Assembly (NCBI GenBank): GCA_020205615.1
Contig: CM035163.1
Location: 40,620,189-40,684,188 of the forward strand
From: Panax quinquefolius
Lineage: Eukaryota > Streptophyta > Magnoliopsida > Apiales > Araliaceae
DNA length: 64,000 bases
Direction: 5' to 3'
Of the stretch, positions 1 through 12,274 are shown one piece after another. The first letter of the stretch is position 1; each line of letters starts with the position of its first letter. The notes under the pieces were generated by a model. It searched no databases. It saw only the letters and a list, made by a program, of their open reading frames with translations, and had not been told where the DNA came from. The position numbers were made by a program, and so were the translations under genes.

Positions 1-1020
1 GTGTCATTCGCTTTAGTTAGTGAAACACAGGAGGTGGACTGTATTGGAGAGTTTGATTGGGGCTCCTACATCTTTGCTTACTTCTTCAGGGGAATGCACC
101 TATGCTTAGAATGCGTAACAGAGGCTTGATTAGGATTTTACCCATTCCTGCTGGTGAGCATTTCTCTTTTGATTTGCCTTGTTTGGGTTGAGATTTGACT
201 GACCACAGATATTTGATCTTGTATTGGCAGTTTTGGGCCTACGAGAGGCTCCCATGTCTTCATCCCATTAGCCTGTTAGGTTTAGACACCTATCCATGAG
301 GATGGTGATGGCATCACGCCACTTTAACGAAGGTTCCTGTAGCTGAGAGTTTCACCCATTCACGCTTACAGTTGGAGTTGTTGACAGTTGATGTCATTAC
401 ATAGGTTTTTTACCTTGAGGACCATTTGACAGTTGGCTTCGAGGGTGGTTTCCCGACTGGTGTCGAGTATATATTGTCCACCCATCGGATTCCTCTCTTT
501 ATAGATGGAGGTTGGGAGCTCTATTTAGGAGAACGTGCTATTAGGAGCACCACATGAGAGATTCACATTCTGATCTTTCCTCCTGCCAGGCGTCATTGGC
601 CTTTATTGCAGCCGATCATTGAGGTCCCATTGATTTATGTTGTTTGCTTTTACTTTGTCAAAGGGACCTTTCACTCAGGAGGCATTTTACCACTGATGGT
701 TCCCTCGCACTATTGGAGTCCAGACTTAAGCCACACAGTTTATAGAGGATATGGTTTCTGGTTCTGTCATGAGGACAGATTGGATTGCCTACGTCTAAGA
801 GCCTGCTCATAAGATGCATATTGATAGTTTGACTCAGCAGTTAGACCGGACACATTTCTTTATCCGACATTTGGGCAGAGATCCTTCCGAGGCGGATACT
901 TTTGATCCTTCCAGCTCTGGGGCTGGCCGTTCAGGTGGCCCATATTCAGATGGTTTTACTGGCGCAGATCCTCCATTGTATTGGCCTGATATCCTTACTA
1001 GCAAAGATTCAGTGACTTAG
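1..1020 (+). pseudogene. Plant-mobile-domain-like antisense ORF relic, cut by the window start
   Basis: Decayed coding sequence in changing frames. Frame 1 from base 1 reads through GEFDWGSYIFAYFFRGM and stops near 129. A second frame near 222-295 gives YWQFWAYERLPCLHPI. Near 440-540 a segment reads HRIPLFIDGG and YLGERAIR. These match, in order, the DWG..LAYLYR, LQLWAYERFP and RV.L....G...YLGERV blocks of the plant mobile domain (PMD) found in transposons and in domesticated plant proteins. An open stretch at 814-1020 has a Ser/Gly-rich tail, which may be the C-terminus. It lies antisense to the Tat gag-pol and beyond the end of integrase, where antisense ORFs occur in Tat elements. The assignment is by motif memory; function is unknown. 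Confidence 0.5.
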
Positions 1021-1260
1021 GAAGAGTTACATCAGATGGATAAGTTGTATGATGTGGACATCAACACTATTGACTTCTTCTGATGCATTTCTCACTATAT
1101 CTTTTGATAGACCTCTATTCGATATTGGGCGGCTGTGCCCATTCTCGTTATATATTTTGATAGGCCTCTGTTAGTTGTTGGGCGGTTGTGCCCCATTTCC
1201 CTATATTTTCCAGTTGTACACAAAGATGATGTATTTAGATGATGATGTACTTAGGAATGT

Positions 1261-2826
1261 ATGTATATTGTTTTCCATTCCCTACATCAAATTATCATCT
1301 GTTATTTATTATGCATGCATTATATTATGGACATGCATTGGGTACTAGATAGGAAGGTATTCAGATTTGATACCCAGGAGTTGACTCCCACATTGAAGGA
1401 GTATGAGCGTCTTACAGACTTGCCATTGGATAGGCCTTGCACTCGGATGGCTGTCGGTGATATGAGCCGACAGTTTATGACCTTCATAGGCTTGAGGCGT
1501 AGAGTTACCCTGGATGAGATTTTCTCGGGGCATGCAGTGTCCATGAGTTTTCTGATTGACAGATTTGGGTCCTTGGACATCTATCTGCGATACTCCGGGG
1601 CCTTCACCATCTCTGAGGGTGATTGACATGTCACCCATGTAGATATACTCTTGATGTGTATAGTATCTTATCTGTACATGCCGTTGTACATGGACCACCT
1701 AGATATCGGCGTGATCATGGTAGTCCAGGCTCTCCGAGAGGGACATACCATCTTATCAATTCTGGCAAAGACCTTGAGGTCAACCACGTATTGCCATACC
1801 CATTCTATGGGGGTGTTTATAGGCAGTTCGGTCTTGTTGTACGTGTGGTTTATGACACACTTGAGATCGATTGGCACTTTCTAACTCCATGCGTATTGTT
1901 TTTCCCATGAAATAGCCATGTCATATTCCTTCTAGCCGGCGGGGTGTACAGACGCAGCTTCTTGGTCGGCTTTCTTGTCAGGGATCGATGATCCATTTGA
2001 TATTTTGTCATGTTCAGGGCTTAGCTCTACCTACAACTTTATCACTCATGTAGTTGACATGGACTATCTTCCCCTGGCTAGTTTGAGGGGTGTGACCACA
2101 TATCATCCACTGGCTGTGATGGCACAGTTTGACCAGTTTCAGGATATTCATCCCTTTGACGGGGCAATTAGTCAGCGTTTATCATCTCGGCTTCTGTCAG
2201 CAGAGGATTTTTCTAGGATTTATGCCTGTTGGACCTGGCGTGAGAGGGCTAACTTTTTGACTAGCCATCCAGGTCGTTCTATAGAGTATTCTGCATGGTT
2301 GGAGGCAAAGATTGCATCGGCTATAGTTATATCCTCAGAGCCGAGTATTGATTCTGATAGTGGAGAGCCTATGGAGTACCCTAATTATCCCATTGAGGAT
2401 GAGTTGTTTACTGGTTTATCAGTAGCTCAGGTTGATTCCCCCAGTATTCCTGCTGCTGTGACTCCACATTCTGCAGAGTATTTAGAGCATAGTTTACATC
2501 TAATGAAGTTTGAGAGGGATCAGGCTAGGGCCTTGATATTAAGAGCTCTTTCTGATAGAGATGCCACTCTGATTAAGATAGATGATGCTCTAGCTCATAG
2601 GGATACCACTGTTTTTGAGCGGGATGATGCTCGATCATCTAGGGATGCAATTGTTGTTGAGCGGGATGATGCTCTAGCAACCCGAGATGCTGCCACTACA
2701 GATAGTACTTCATTGAGATCTCATACTGCTGACATTATTGCAAAGATGAGTGCATTCATTGATGAGCACGGTAGCACCACACAGATGGCCGTAGATCTCC
2801 TGGCACGTATGGATACCCTAGGATAG
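1261..2826 (+). pseudogene. DUF7745-like antisense ORF with C-terminal coiled-coil repeats, three in-frame stops
   Basis: One frame can be followed from the ATG at 1261 to the stop at 2824-2826, about 520 codons, broken only by TGA at 1624-1626, TAA at 1882-1884 and TAG near 1933-1935; no frameshift is needed. The N-terminal part has FRFDTQELTPTLKEYERL, the middle ILAKTLRSTTYC followed by LLYVWFMTHL, and the third part YACWTWRERANFL. These blocks fit the DUF7745 / gag-like protein family linked to Tat/Ogre retrotransposons. From about residue 180 of the last open segment (1975-2826) a charged 14-16-residue repeat with RDDA and ERDDA cores predicts a coiled coil. It lies antisense to the Tat pol at 3881-5012. 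Function unknown. It is much better preserved than the sense-strand genes. Confidence 0.55.
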
Positions 2827-3234
2827 GAGCTCATAGATTTACCTCCATCTTCTGAGAGGGATGTCATGTTAGACTTGATGGCTCGCTTATCCACTAGTTT
2901 GTAGATTAGCTTTGATTTTCCTGCATAGATTAGGTTAGCCATTTTTGTCATGTACAAGACACATTGTATATATCAAACATTATTATATGGCAAGGAAATA
3001 TGTTTTGATCCACTTCCCTTTTAGTTATGCCTTGTTACTTTCTTAATAGTTGCCTATTCTCTAGGGCTTGCTATCTTGATGTATTCTGAACTCCTCCTTG
3101 ATGGATGGACATTAAGATGTCTCAGGATCTTTCAGAATGGATCGTTGATCTTTGTATTCCCCTACCCTTTGGTGTCTTGGGACTGGTTTCTGAATGTGTT
3201 TATGGAGAGGATTTTAGCTTTCCTCTCTAAGGTT
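2827..3234. other. Non-coding spacer between antisense ORF and repeated modules
   Basis: AT-rich sequence with no motif I can assign. It belongs to the region between the Tat integrase end and the missing 3' LTR. Confidence 0.4.
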
Positions 3235-3790
3235 GACTGCCCCACAGATGGTCGCCGGTACTCCCTCGTATGGAGGAGACCAGGTAGTTCCATCTCTTAT
3301 GGATTGGTGTTTCTCTTCGAGGATTCAACCGCAGCTTAGATGGTTGCCGATTTTTCTCCCATTTGTGTGGGGAGACCAGGTAGTTCCATCCCTTTGGTCT
3401 AAGTCGATGAGGTGTGTTTTAACCGCCCCACAGATAGTCGTCGATGTGTTCCCGTGAATTAAGGAGATCAGGTAGTTCCATCTCTTATGGTTTGGTTGGG
3501 AAGTTGAAGGATGATCATAGTACCGTTGAAAGGGTTTTATGTTTTTGGTAGGGGTGAGACTGCACCGTGAATGGTTGCCTACATACTCCCATTGATGAGG
3601 GGGAGATCAGGTCTGCTTAGTTCCAACCTAGCGTGAAAAGGTTGAAAGTTGTATGTGGAAGGGTGTAGAGATTTTTTGTTTATGTTTTTTTTTTCTGTAG
3701 TTAGACCGGACCATAAAAATGGCTGCCTACATACTCCCGTTTATTGGGGAGATCAAGTCTGCATAGTTCGTCCCTAGTGGGACAAACTTG
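3235..3790 (-). repeat. Five degenerate tandem modules in the Tat 3' region
   Basis: Five copies of a module start near 3238, 3325, 3420, 3562 and 3705, about 90-145 bp apart. On the plus strand each has a GGTYGCC-like start, a pyrimidine run ending CTCCC, a purine stretch GGGGAGAYCAGGT and then AGTTC. Two later copies share TGCCTACATACTCCC and GTTGAAAGTTGTATGT. Similar modules, read on the sense strand as GAACTACG...TACGTAGGCAAC, are known to me from the untranslated 3' region of Ogre/Tat elements. The 90 bp to the integrase stop at 3881-3883 hold nothing else. Confidence 0.6.
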
Positions 3791-3880
3791 AAAGTTGTAT
3801 GTAGTGAGAAAGGTTTTGAAAACCTGAATTGATTGATGGATCTTATGATCCAAAACCAGGATGCTGGTTTGCAGGTGACT

Positions 3881-5012
3881 TCAGATATAATATCGTTTCA
3901 CGTTGTCCGAGTTGATGAGTTGGGGAAATTTCTCGCCATCTATCTCTTGTAATCTGAGGGCTCCTCCTGTCAATACCTCCTTGACAACAAACGGGCCTTC
4001 CCAGTTTTGGGCGAATTTTTCTTTAGATTGATCTTGGTTGTCAATGACCTTCTTCAAGACAAAGTCATGTTCTTTGAGTTGCTGTAGCTGGACTTTCTTG
4101 TTGTAGGATCGAGCGATCTTCTTTTGGTATAATTGACCATGGAAGATGGCTGTGGCCCGCCTTCAATCTATTAGAGATAATTGGTGGTACCGATCTTGTA
4201 ACCATTGGTCTTCATCCAGCTGAGCGTCTATCAATGCTCTTAGGGATTCCATTTCCACCTCTATAGGGAGCACTGCTTCTATGCCATTGGTTAATGAGTA
4301 GGGGTTACCCTAGTAGAAGTGCGCATTGATGTTCTGTAGGCTAATAGAGTCAAAGGCAACAAGTCAGACCATCCTTTGTGATTGACAGACATCTTTTGCA
4401 TGATCGTTTTGTTATTCTTATTAGCCACTTCAATAGCACTATTCATCTTTGGACGATAGATGACGAAATTGAGATGCTTGATGCAGAATTTACTGCATAA
4501 TTCCTCCATCATTTAATTTTTGAGGTTTTTGGCATTGTCTAATACAATCACCTCTAGTTGTCCATATCGACAAATGACATTATTTCCGATGAAACCAATG
4601 ATCACGTCTTTAGTAACCTTGGGGGAAGAGGCTGCTTCTACCCACTTAGTGAAGTTGTCGATCATGGTGAATATAAACCGATGACCATTACTGGCTTTGT
4701 GCTCGATGGGACCGATCACATCCATTCTCCACATTGAGAAGGGCCAGGGTGAACTCATATTGTGGAGCTCCCTTGGAGGGGGCGTGGATAACATTTTCAT
4801 GAATTTGGCATTGATAACATCTTTTGACGTGATCATCATAGTCATCTTTGAGAGAGAGCCAGTAATGCACTGTTCTTAATAATTTCTAAACAAGTAGAGG
4901 GCCACTCATGTGTGGGCTGCATACTCCACCATGGATTTCATCCATGAGTCTCTGAGCTTGGTCTTTGTCTAGGCATCTTAGGAGGCCTAGTCCTACATCT
5001 CTTTTGTAGAGT
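3881..5012 (-). pseudogene. Tat-type integrase (zinc finger, DDE core, C-terminal domain), broken
   Basis: Three parts follow in sense order. An HHCC-type segment (about 5000-4780) contains LLRCLDKDQAQRLMDEIHGG and later the CYQCQ pair. The catalytic core (about 4760-4290) keeps all three acidic positions: Asp in WRMDVIGPI, Asp in IVLDNAKN and Glu in MNSAIEVANKN. A well preserved C-terminal domain ends NSDNVKRYYI with the stop at 3881-3883. Breaks are an in-frame stop inside the zinc finger near 4880, TAA at 4513-4515, and a frameshift near 4290 around the TSTRVTP segment. It would insert cDNA for the Tat element. Upstream it joins RNase H at 19513 once C1 and one TSD copy are removed. Confidence 0.8.
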
Positions 5013-5629
5013 GTGTCTATGACGCCCCCAAAATAGGTATACATCACCCATCTTGAGTCGCCAAATATATGGTACAAAATTCAAATACAACTTAATTATA
5101 CAACAGTAGAGTAAAATACGACAAAACATATGCTGTGAGTTTTAATACAAATATTGTCATCTAGACAATATCCACACTCAATGGAGTCCTCATTACATTT
5201 ATTATCACACTATTTAACAGAATAGTGAGGACTACTAATGCTATCATCTGGACCGTCACTCCGTTCCCCAACTAGTCCCAGCTATATTCTCATTTCCTGA
5301 AGAGAACAATGAAAGCAAAGGGTGAGCTCAACTAGCCCAGTAAGAAATATTATGACTAAGATAATGCAGAATAAATTATCCTTAGCTTTCAACAGTATAA
5401 CAACTGATAGAATATAATAGACAACAAGTTTTAGATCAACAACTGCAGCGAAATAAGCAATCCATTAGAAGAGTCAAGTAGAGCATAAAATCTACTATCT
5501 TCTATGATTTAAAAAAAATTCATCAACTTTATCGCTGAGACTCAGCTTAATAAATAAAATTAAATCATCCCTGCACCACGACCAAGGATATTCATGTAAT
5601 CATCAATGGTCATGAATATACCGAATAAT

Positions 5630-8600
5630 TTTGACGCCCCCAAATCCGGGTATCTTCCAACCCGACAGATGGTGCTACACGGTACTCATAACTGTACATT
5701 CATTCTATTTAAACGACATCAAAATGTGTGTGTCAACGACATTCTTATTACATTAATAATATTACATCCTTTTCCCAGGTTCTAAAACTATTACATTCTT
5801 TGTTCATCATACTATAATATATACAACTTACTAGTTTATTACAAGGTAAACTAATCGTTCATCTTCGTCTTGCCTTTATCCTTGTCAGATCCCTTGGTTC
5901 GTTCGGTCCTAGCTGCATTCATATGGTTCATGCAAGAGTGAGCATAACAAGCTCAGCAAGTACAACAATTTCTTTTAAACAACATGCTTGAAACATAGGA
6001 ATCGTATATCTTCAATAACTGGATAATAGTTATGAAGTACTATCAAAAATTCAAAATAGCATTTCCTTTCCTTCAAAACGTTTTACAATAACAATATTTA
6101 GTAAAACATCAATTCTGGCTCAAGACCATGAGCATTTCATAATTTCTTTGAAAAGGACAACCCGACACTAAGTCCGTAAGTCCGGCATATCTTACGAGCA
6201 CTTCTAAGTGATCAACCCATAGTACTCTATGTTGATTAACACTACATCCATTAAACGTATGTACGTTTAAGTTTTGTCAACCTCGCGTGCCCATCGAATA
6301 ATCGATGAAAAATACATTTGTTTATTCATACTCAGGCTTACCTTGAATCCGTACCAAACAATTGACGTAGGATAACGTTAACAATTCTATATTTGAAAGA
6401 CTTGTAAATAAATCAATCAACTCTTCAAGATTAGTCTAGCCGAGGTAAAACTGGCATCGACCCTTTAGTAAAACAGTTCATGCATCTCATAAAGCATGAA
6501 TCACGTAAAACTTAGCTAACACGAAGGTTAGACAAGCGTTTAAGAAAAACTTGCCTTCAAATATTCTTTCTGATAAAAATAACTTTTCCTTTCAGTCTTT
6601 ACGGTCTCTACAATACATAACCACATAATATACCACATTAGGTCATGAATGAACATACATGGTTCCGAATGAATCTTACCCTTCTTCTTAATCTAATCAT
6701 ACATTAGATTTATTACTATTGGTTCCGGCTTGCCATTATCTTTACATCATTCTTACCAACTTCTTTCTCTTCTATGTCTTACGTGGATTTACTTCATTAA
6801 TAGAACTCATTTCGAGTTAATCATCCTTTATCACGGCTTACTACCGTTCCTACGTTATTAAATCATTACTCGATCTTCATTTGGTTTAAGTACGCATATT
6901 GCATACCGTGTTCATGTATTACTTACCAACCTTTAGTTGTAACTCTCAACTTGTAGTTGTTATCATTATTATTGAATACAGTTCATGTTCTTATACTTTA
7001 CGTTCGTCGTTTAACTACTCGTTAAACAACATTAAATTCCTAAATCATCACTATAAAAGTGATGTAGGAAAGGTTTTTATCATGTTCATTCAGTAATTAC
7101 ATGTCTCATACTTGTCTTGCAAACCATTAGGTTCATAAACAACTTGGTCAACAAAATTCCCATCGCTGACGCCGGCACGACGCAGCCTTTTTTTGTACTA
7201 GTGGCGCCATGACGCCACTTTCCAAGATTTCTAACATCCGGGTCTCATTGTTGCAGCAATAAGACTTATGCCTACGAGTGGTGTTGCGACGCGACTTTGT
7301 AGTGGCCAACCTCTTCGCTCACATCATTGGCATGGTTCATATAGCTTTGTGCTCATAGCTGCCAGATTTCTGACTTCCCGAAAAAATTTGATGCATAAAT
7401 TTTTATGTGAGATTTCTGGGCTCATAACTTCTTCTTTATAAGTCCGAATTGGCTCGTTCAAAAGCCTACGGTTCACAAATTACATACTCTACGTGTTCAT
7501 GCAAGAATTTTATCTATTTGACTTCGTTTGCTCAAAATTCACCTATTAGTCCATTTTAACGAAAACGATAAACGTTTGTGAACGTTCAACGTTCATTTCT
7601 TCGTTCTAAGTTGGAATCCGGCCATTCTTGAGTTCGCAACTCTAAAATACCAAATAAGACTTGTCTCCATTGAAAAACAATATTTCCAAGCTCAATATCA
7701 AAATTCGACCTCTATTCCGAGAATTTCACGAATTCGACGATTATCGTCCAAACTCGTAAATTTCACCTTAACTTCATTTCTTATGATTTGTTCATCTTTT
7801 CAAATGGATTCAATCCATCATACTAACATCTTGACATACATACTTCATTAACTTATAAACATGATAAGTTATCACTTGTTCTTTGTGAGTTTATAACTTA
7901 TAAAAGTATAAACTACTTATGACTTCCTTTCTCATGACTTATTTTAGATTAAGTATTTTAACCACCATTCTTGCTTCTTATTATCATATAATCTTATTAA
8001 AGTACACATATGAGTAGTTGATATAATCTCTTCATAGATTCATAACTTAATTAAGTTTGAATTACTTATTCATGACTTATACGACTTAAGTCCATTGATT
8101 AATCATTCTTATCATTCCTTAGCATACATGTTCTACCATTACCCACTTCTCTAACAATGGAAGAGAAAGAGATTCATGGTTTAAGTTCTTACCCTTAATA
8201 ATTCCTTGGTTAATCTTTAATCTCCTTCTTGCTTCTTGAAAATCTCACAATGGAAGTTTGACTTATAAGTGCTTATTCTCTCTAACCAATAAGTTGCTTT
8301 ATAAGAGAAGTTGTTGGATGAAATTTTAACAACCAAAAAATGAAATCTTAAGCTTGGTATTTATAGGAGTTGCTAGGTTAGGGCATAAGAGTCATTAATC
8401 CCATCCCACCTCCTTAACTCCACCTCCTTAACTCCACCTCCTTAAGCCACCTCCTTACTATTTCATTTTTAACCTTCAAGTTTACTTGCTCACTAAATAA
8501 GTTACTTGGCCATCACAATACTTAGCCATTAAGTTAACTTGGTTGCCACACATAAGCACTTTTACTTGCTTATCACACATAATCACTTTACTTAGCCTTT

Positions 8601-9523
8601 AAGTTACTTGTTAATCACCTAGCTTATCCTTTGCTTGTTGATTACAACTTTTACTTGTTCACCACACATAAGCACTTTACTTGCTTATCACATTAATTAC
8701 TTGCTCATTACTTTGTATCACCCATGGGTTTAAACCATCCAATAACCCATAAGTTCATACTTTGGGCTTTTAGCTTAACTTATACTTGGGCTTGCATTAA
8801 CAATTCTTTGGGCTTTACCATTAGCTTGCATTGGGCTTACACATTAATTCCTATTGGAATTACCCATTTCTACACTTGGGCCTTATCAATTCTCATTGGA
8901 CTTTAAAATGTTCTACACAATCCTATAAATTAAATTCATTTAACTTAAAGCCTTAAAACGTATAATTTGTGTATTCATCTTGTATTCCCACTCGTATACT
9001 TATTCATATACGACATACTATGCTTCATTCATACTCGTATAACACCTCATATCATACTCGTATTCATTACTTTGTACAATACCTACGTATTATACGATCA
9101 TTGCTTTTAATTCATTATACGCATTTAAATTCCTTCTCGGAACTCACTTTCCCTAACCGTTAGGTTTTAAGTCAGCAGGCGAAAAACTGCGTTTGCCATA
9201 ACTGAAATATTATTGGATATTCTATCTCACCTCAATATTCTATTATTACGTATTTCTTGAAAGTTCAAAAATAATTCCCGAGCAAAAATGCGTGAATAGT
9301 GTTTTTCAAAAAATTTCTCGGAAAGCTTTTGTTTTCGTCCTGGAAATTTAAACACTTTAATTCTACCACGTAGCCAAAATATTACGACGTTCCGATATGT
9401 CTAGGTTTTAGAACGACCTTCAATTAGCTTACTCCCATAAATAATTAATTAAATTCATTTAATCCACATAATTAAATAAAAAAAATTTAATTCTCAAAAA
9501 TCCTAATTTTTTAGGGCGTTACA
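5630..9523 (-). mobile_element. Solo LTR of a different gypsy-like family (family D)
   Basis: The host LTR reads ...CCGAATAAT at 5621-5629 and resumes ATAATCCCTGG at 9524; the empty site is intact at 17201-17220 in the other C1 LTR. The TSD is ATAAT (5625-5629 and 9524-9528). The inserted unit starts TTTGACGCCCCCAAATCCGG and ends TTAGGGCGTTACA, roughly inverted ends like other chromoviral LTRs. No coding motif was found in 3894 bp; the open frames at 6899, 8724 and 8969 are too short and featureless to count. The sense strand is inferred as minus from the TATA box at 8365-8358. A shortened repeat near 8405-8458 (CCTCCTTAA/ACTCCA, about 16 bp, four copies) lies upstream of that TATA box. Confidence 0.8.
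8358..8365 (-). promoter_or_regulatory. TATA box of family D LTR
   Basis: TATAAATA on the minus strand, in the middle of the LTR, about 2.7 kb before its sense-strand end, with T-rich flanks. It is the only strong TATA I noticed in this LTR. Confidence 0.45.
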
Positions 9524-9984
9524 ATAATCCCTGGTCATAATCATACCAACAATTGTCCATCAATGAACTACGGGCCAATGAAGACTTTCAACACATCATT
9601 CGTCACAATACGGTCATGATTATACCGAATAATTCTTGGTCATAATCATACCAAGTCCATCTATGCACGTAAGCCAAAGATGACTTTAATCACAATATAA
9701 GCATGAGGATGATAACAATGACATAATAATTAAATAAAACAAGTTCAAGGATAAATTTTAAAGATTTATAATTTAATTTATCCAGAAATCAATAACATCC
9801 AAATTGTCAACATGATACTTCTTTGTGGAGTAAAATTTAAGAATGCTCAGAAGAATATTGCCATGAAAAGATACTGGATGAAGAGCAAATATCCAGGATA
9901 TTCTACTAATTTCATGGAGTATAGAAGCCAAAACTTTAACCAACTGAGTATAATAGAATATATAAAATTGCAAATGGATTTTCG

Positions 9985-10465
9985 CCCGCCATGCGGTAAT
10001 CCACGTAGACAGATCATTTCCACAATTTAATAAGGAATGAATACGAAGGGTCATTCACCATGCATACGGTAATCCACATAGATAGGTTATTCCAACAGAA
10101 TAATAAATAATGGAATAACAGAAAATTTCACCAGGCGTGCGTAATCAATCACGCAGAGTTATTCAACCAGTAATAATAAAGAATGGAACCAGTGTCATGC
10201 GTAAACCACACAGACAGGATATTCCAACAGAATAATAAAGAATGGAACCATGTCATGCGTAATCCACACACACAGGATATTCCAACAGAATAATAAAGAA
10301 TGGAATAACAACAGAATTCACCAGGCATGTGATAGACCACACAGACAGGTTATTCCAATAGAATAATAAAGAATAGAATAACAGAAGAATTTCACCATGT
10401 ATGCGGTATCTTGATGTAGGCGAGTTATTCCAACATAATAATAAAGAATGGAATAACAGCTCTTA
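9985..10465 (-). repeat. Approximately 65-bp minisatellite in the C1 3' LTR
   Basis: Six to seven degenerate units, each with a GCGTAATCCACACAGACAGG-like part followed by TATTCCAACAGAATAATAAA and GAATGGAA. The matching array in the other LTR is at 17650-18140. It lies downstream of the TATA box at 10652-10660 on the sense strand, so it would be in the transcribed part of the LTR. Confidence 0.75.
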
Positions 10466-10651
10466 CGAGTATTGAATGAAAATAATTCTCTTCATTAATA
10501 CGAAAGAATAATACCCCTTACCTTAGAAAAAATTGGATACTGGAATAGTGAGGTAGTAGACTTCTCTTCTTCTTTCTCTCTATAATTTCTCTCTATAATA
10601 ATTGCTCTATAGCTTTTGTGAATTGGTGAGAAATGAAGGAAGAATGACCTT

Positions 10652-10660
10652 CTATTTATA
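10652..10660 (-). promoter_or_regulatory. TATA box of C1 3' LTR
   Basis: TATAAATAG on the minus strand, with the same context (CTATATTTT...TATAAATA) at 18339-18332 in the 5' LTR. Confidence 0.55.
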
Positions 10661-11840
10661 GGAAAATATAGTTTCGATAATTGCACGTTTTGGGGCTCGA
10701 AATATTACAGTATAATACCTTACTCTTTTTCTTCATTTTTAATTTAGTCCTGCAAGTATTATCAAACTTGCACCACCTCCCCTAATAGTAAATAATGTGA
10801 ATCAATAGTTCAATCATGTGAATCAATAGTTATAATCATGTAAAAATACGAATTACAGTATAATACCTCCATCTATACCTCTATTTTTAACTTAGTAGTA
10901 CAAGCAAGTATTATCAATCTTGCACTCCTCCCCTACTAGTACAAGAATGTGAATCAATAGTACACACATGTGAATAAATAGTTATAATCATGTGAATTAA
11001 TAGCAATTAATTGCTCATTTATCCAGATTAATTACTGGTATTCGTCAAGATAACTTCCGACATCAATTAATATCAAAATAAATGTCGATTTCCACTAACA
11101 CTAATAATTCCAACACAATGGAACTATCAATTTCATCTTTAATCAACACGAACTTATTCATCATTAATATTATAATTCACAATATTTAACAACCAAAAGT
11201 CGTTCCGGGAAGAGGGGCTTTAGATAAGGATTTCTCCTTATTGGTGCGCAATTAGATGACCAAACCTCTCCTTGTCAGAACTTCTAGACATTGCCAATAT
11301 TGAAAATAATAATATGAATAACTTTGCCTTCTCAATTATTGACGTAATAATATAACATATTATACATATGATCTTTATCACAATAATAATGAATCAATAA
11401 TATGAGAGATATGATGCAAAGAATTCTTCTGTAGTAATAATTGAGTATAACCGAGTGACTTCTCACGTAAGCATCAATAACCAATACCGGTAGGTACTAC
11501 TATGCAACCACGCAGATTATTGTACTTTTACTAATGGGTAGTTCAATGTTTTAACGGTAACACTTTTCTTTGTTATTTTAATAAAAGATAATTACATGGT
11601 TTTCTTTACTATGAATGATACTTACATTGTGGAGTCCACCAATGATTGTCTTGTCGTTTAATATTCCCCGTTAAAACGAATATATTCCCAATTAATCGAA
11701 TATTATATAACCACTTGCTTACTTTGCAAAATTTATAAATGTTACCCACAACTATAACATTATATCAAATCCACACCATAATATTCAAAAAAATATTTTG
11801 AGAAATTTAAATCTTTATTCATAAAATCTGGGGTGTCACA

Positions 11841-12274
11841 ATCTCCCCTCCTTATGAAATTTCGCCCTCGAAATTTACGTGCGATACTGATATCTTAGAA
11901 AGAGGTGAGGATACCTTGAATACCTTTATCGTCAAAAACATTACACGTTAAATACGTGCGTACTGGATGTCCTCTGATTGCCTCTGAATGCACATCAGGT
12001 CCCTAAAATAGAGATTTTAGGCCTTGATACCGACCCTCAAATCTCAAAATATAAAGAATGAAAGTTTTAGGTCTACTCGTTATCTTTACGAATCTTCCCG
12101 AATCACCTCAATCGGAGTTTGTATGAAAAAGTTATGCCCAATTTACTAAAGGGCGTCCTAGGACATATTTTTTTCGCTTAATACTTGACCAAAGCGCTAA
12201 GCGCCCAAATTTAACCTTGGGCAAGCGCCAGCGCCCAAGAATAGATTCTAAGCAATCGAGCCTAGTGCCTAGGG
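11841..12274 (-). other. C1 internal 3' end followed by an unassigned insert
   Basis: Bases 11841-11929 match the sequence just inside the C4 3' LTR (48691-48770: CTCCC...CTTATGAAATTTCG...GAGGTGAGGATACCTTG), the end of the pol region. From about 11930 the sequence changes to one with no pol similarity, including GAATCACCTCAATCGGAGTT at about 12101-12120. That motif also occurs in LTR B. The unassigned sequence continues at 14883, after the solo LTR. Confidence 0.5.

Larger units (their letters stand above)
5018..11840 (-). repeat. C1 3' LTR, interrupted by a 3.9-kb solo LTR
   Basis: It begins TATGACGCCCCCAAAATAGG and ends GGGGTGTCACA. Without the nested unit at 5630-9523 and one 5-bp TSD copy it is about 2.9 kb, colinear with 16598-19507. 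Long stretches are identical between the two LTRs, with short block differences in between. It contains the shared LTR block (GGTGAGCTCAACTAGCCCAG) at 5321-5340, a minisatellite at 9985-10465 and a TATA box at 10660-10652. Confidence 0.85.

Noticed and set aside
6899..9163. Small open frames in the family D solo LTR
   Set aside because: Low-complexity, no domain, no conservation evidence; the unit is a non-coding LTR.
9985..10465. Regular direct repeats that might suggest a CRISPR array
   Set aside because: Plant LTR minisatellite: units degenerate, no unique spacers, duplicated in the partner LTR.
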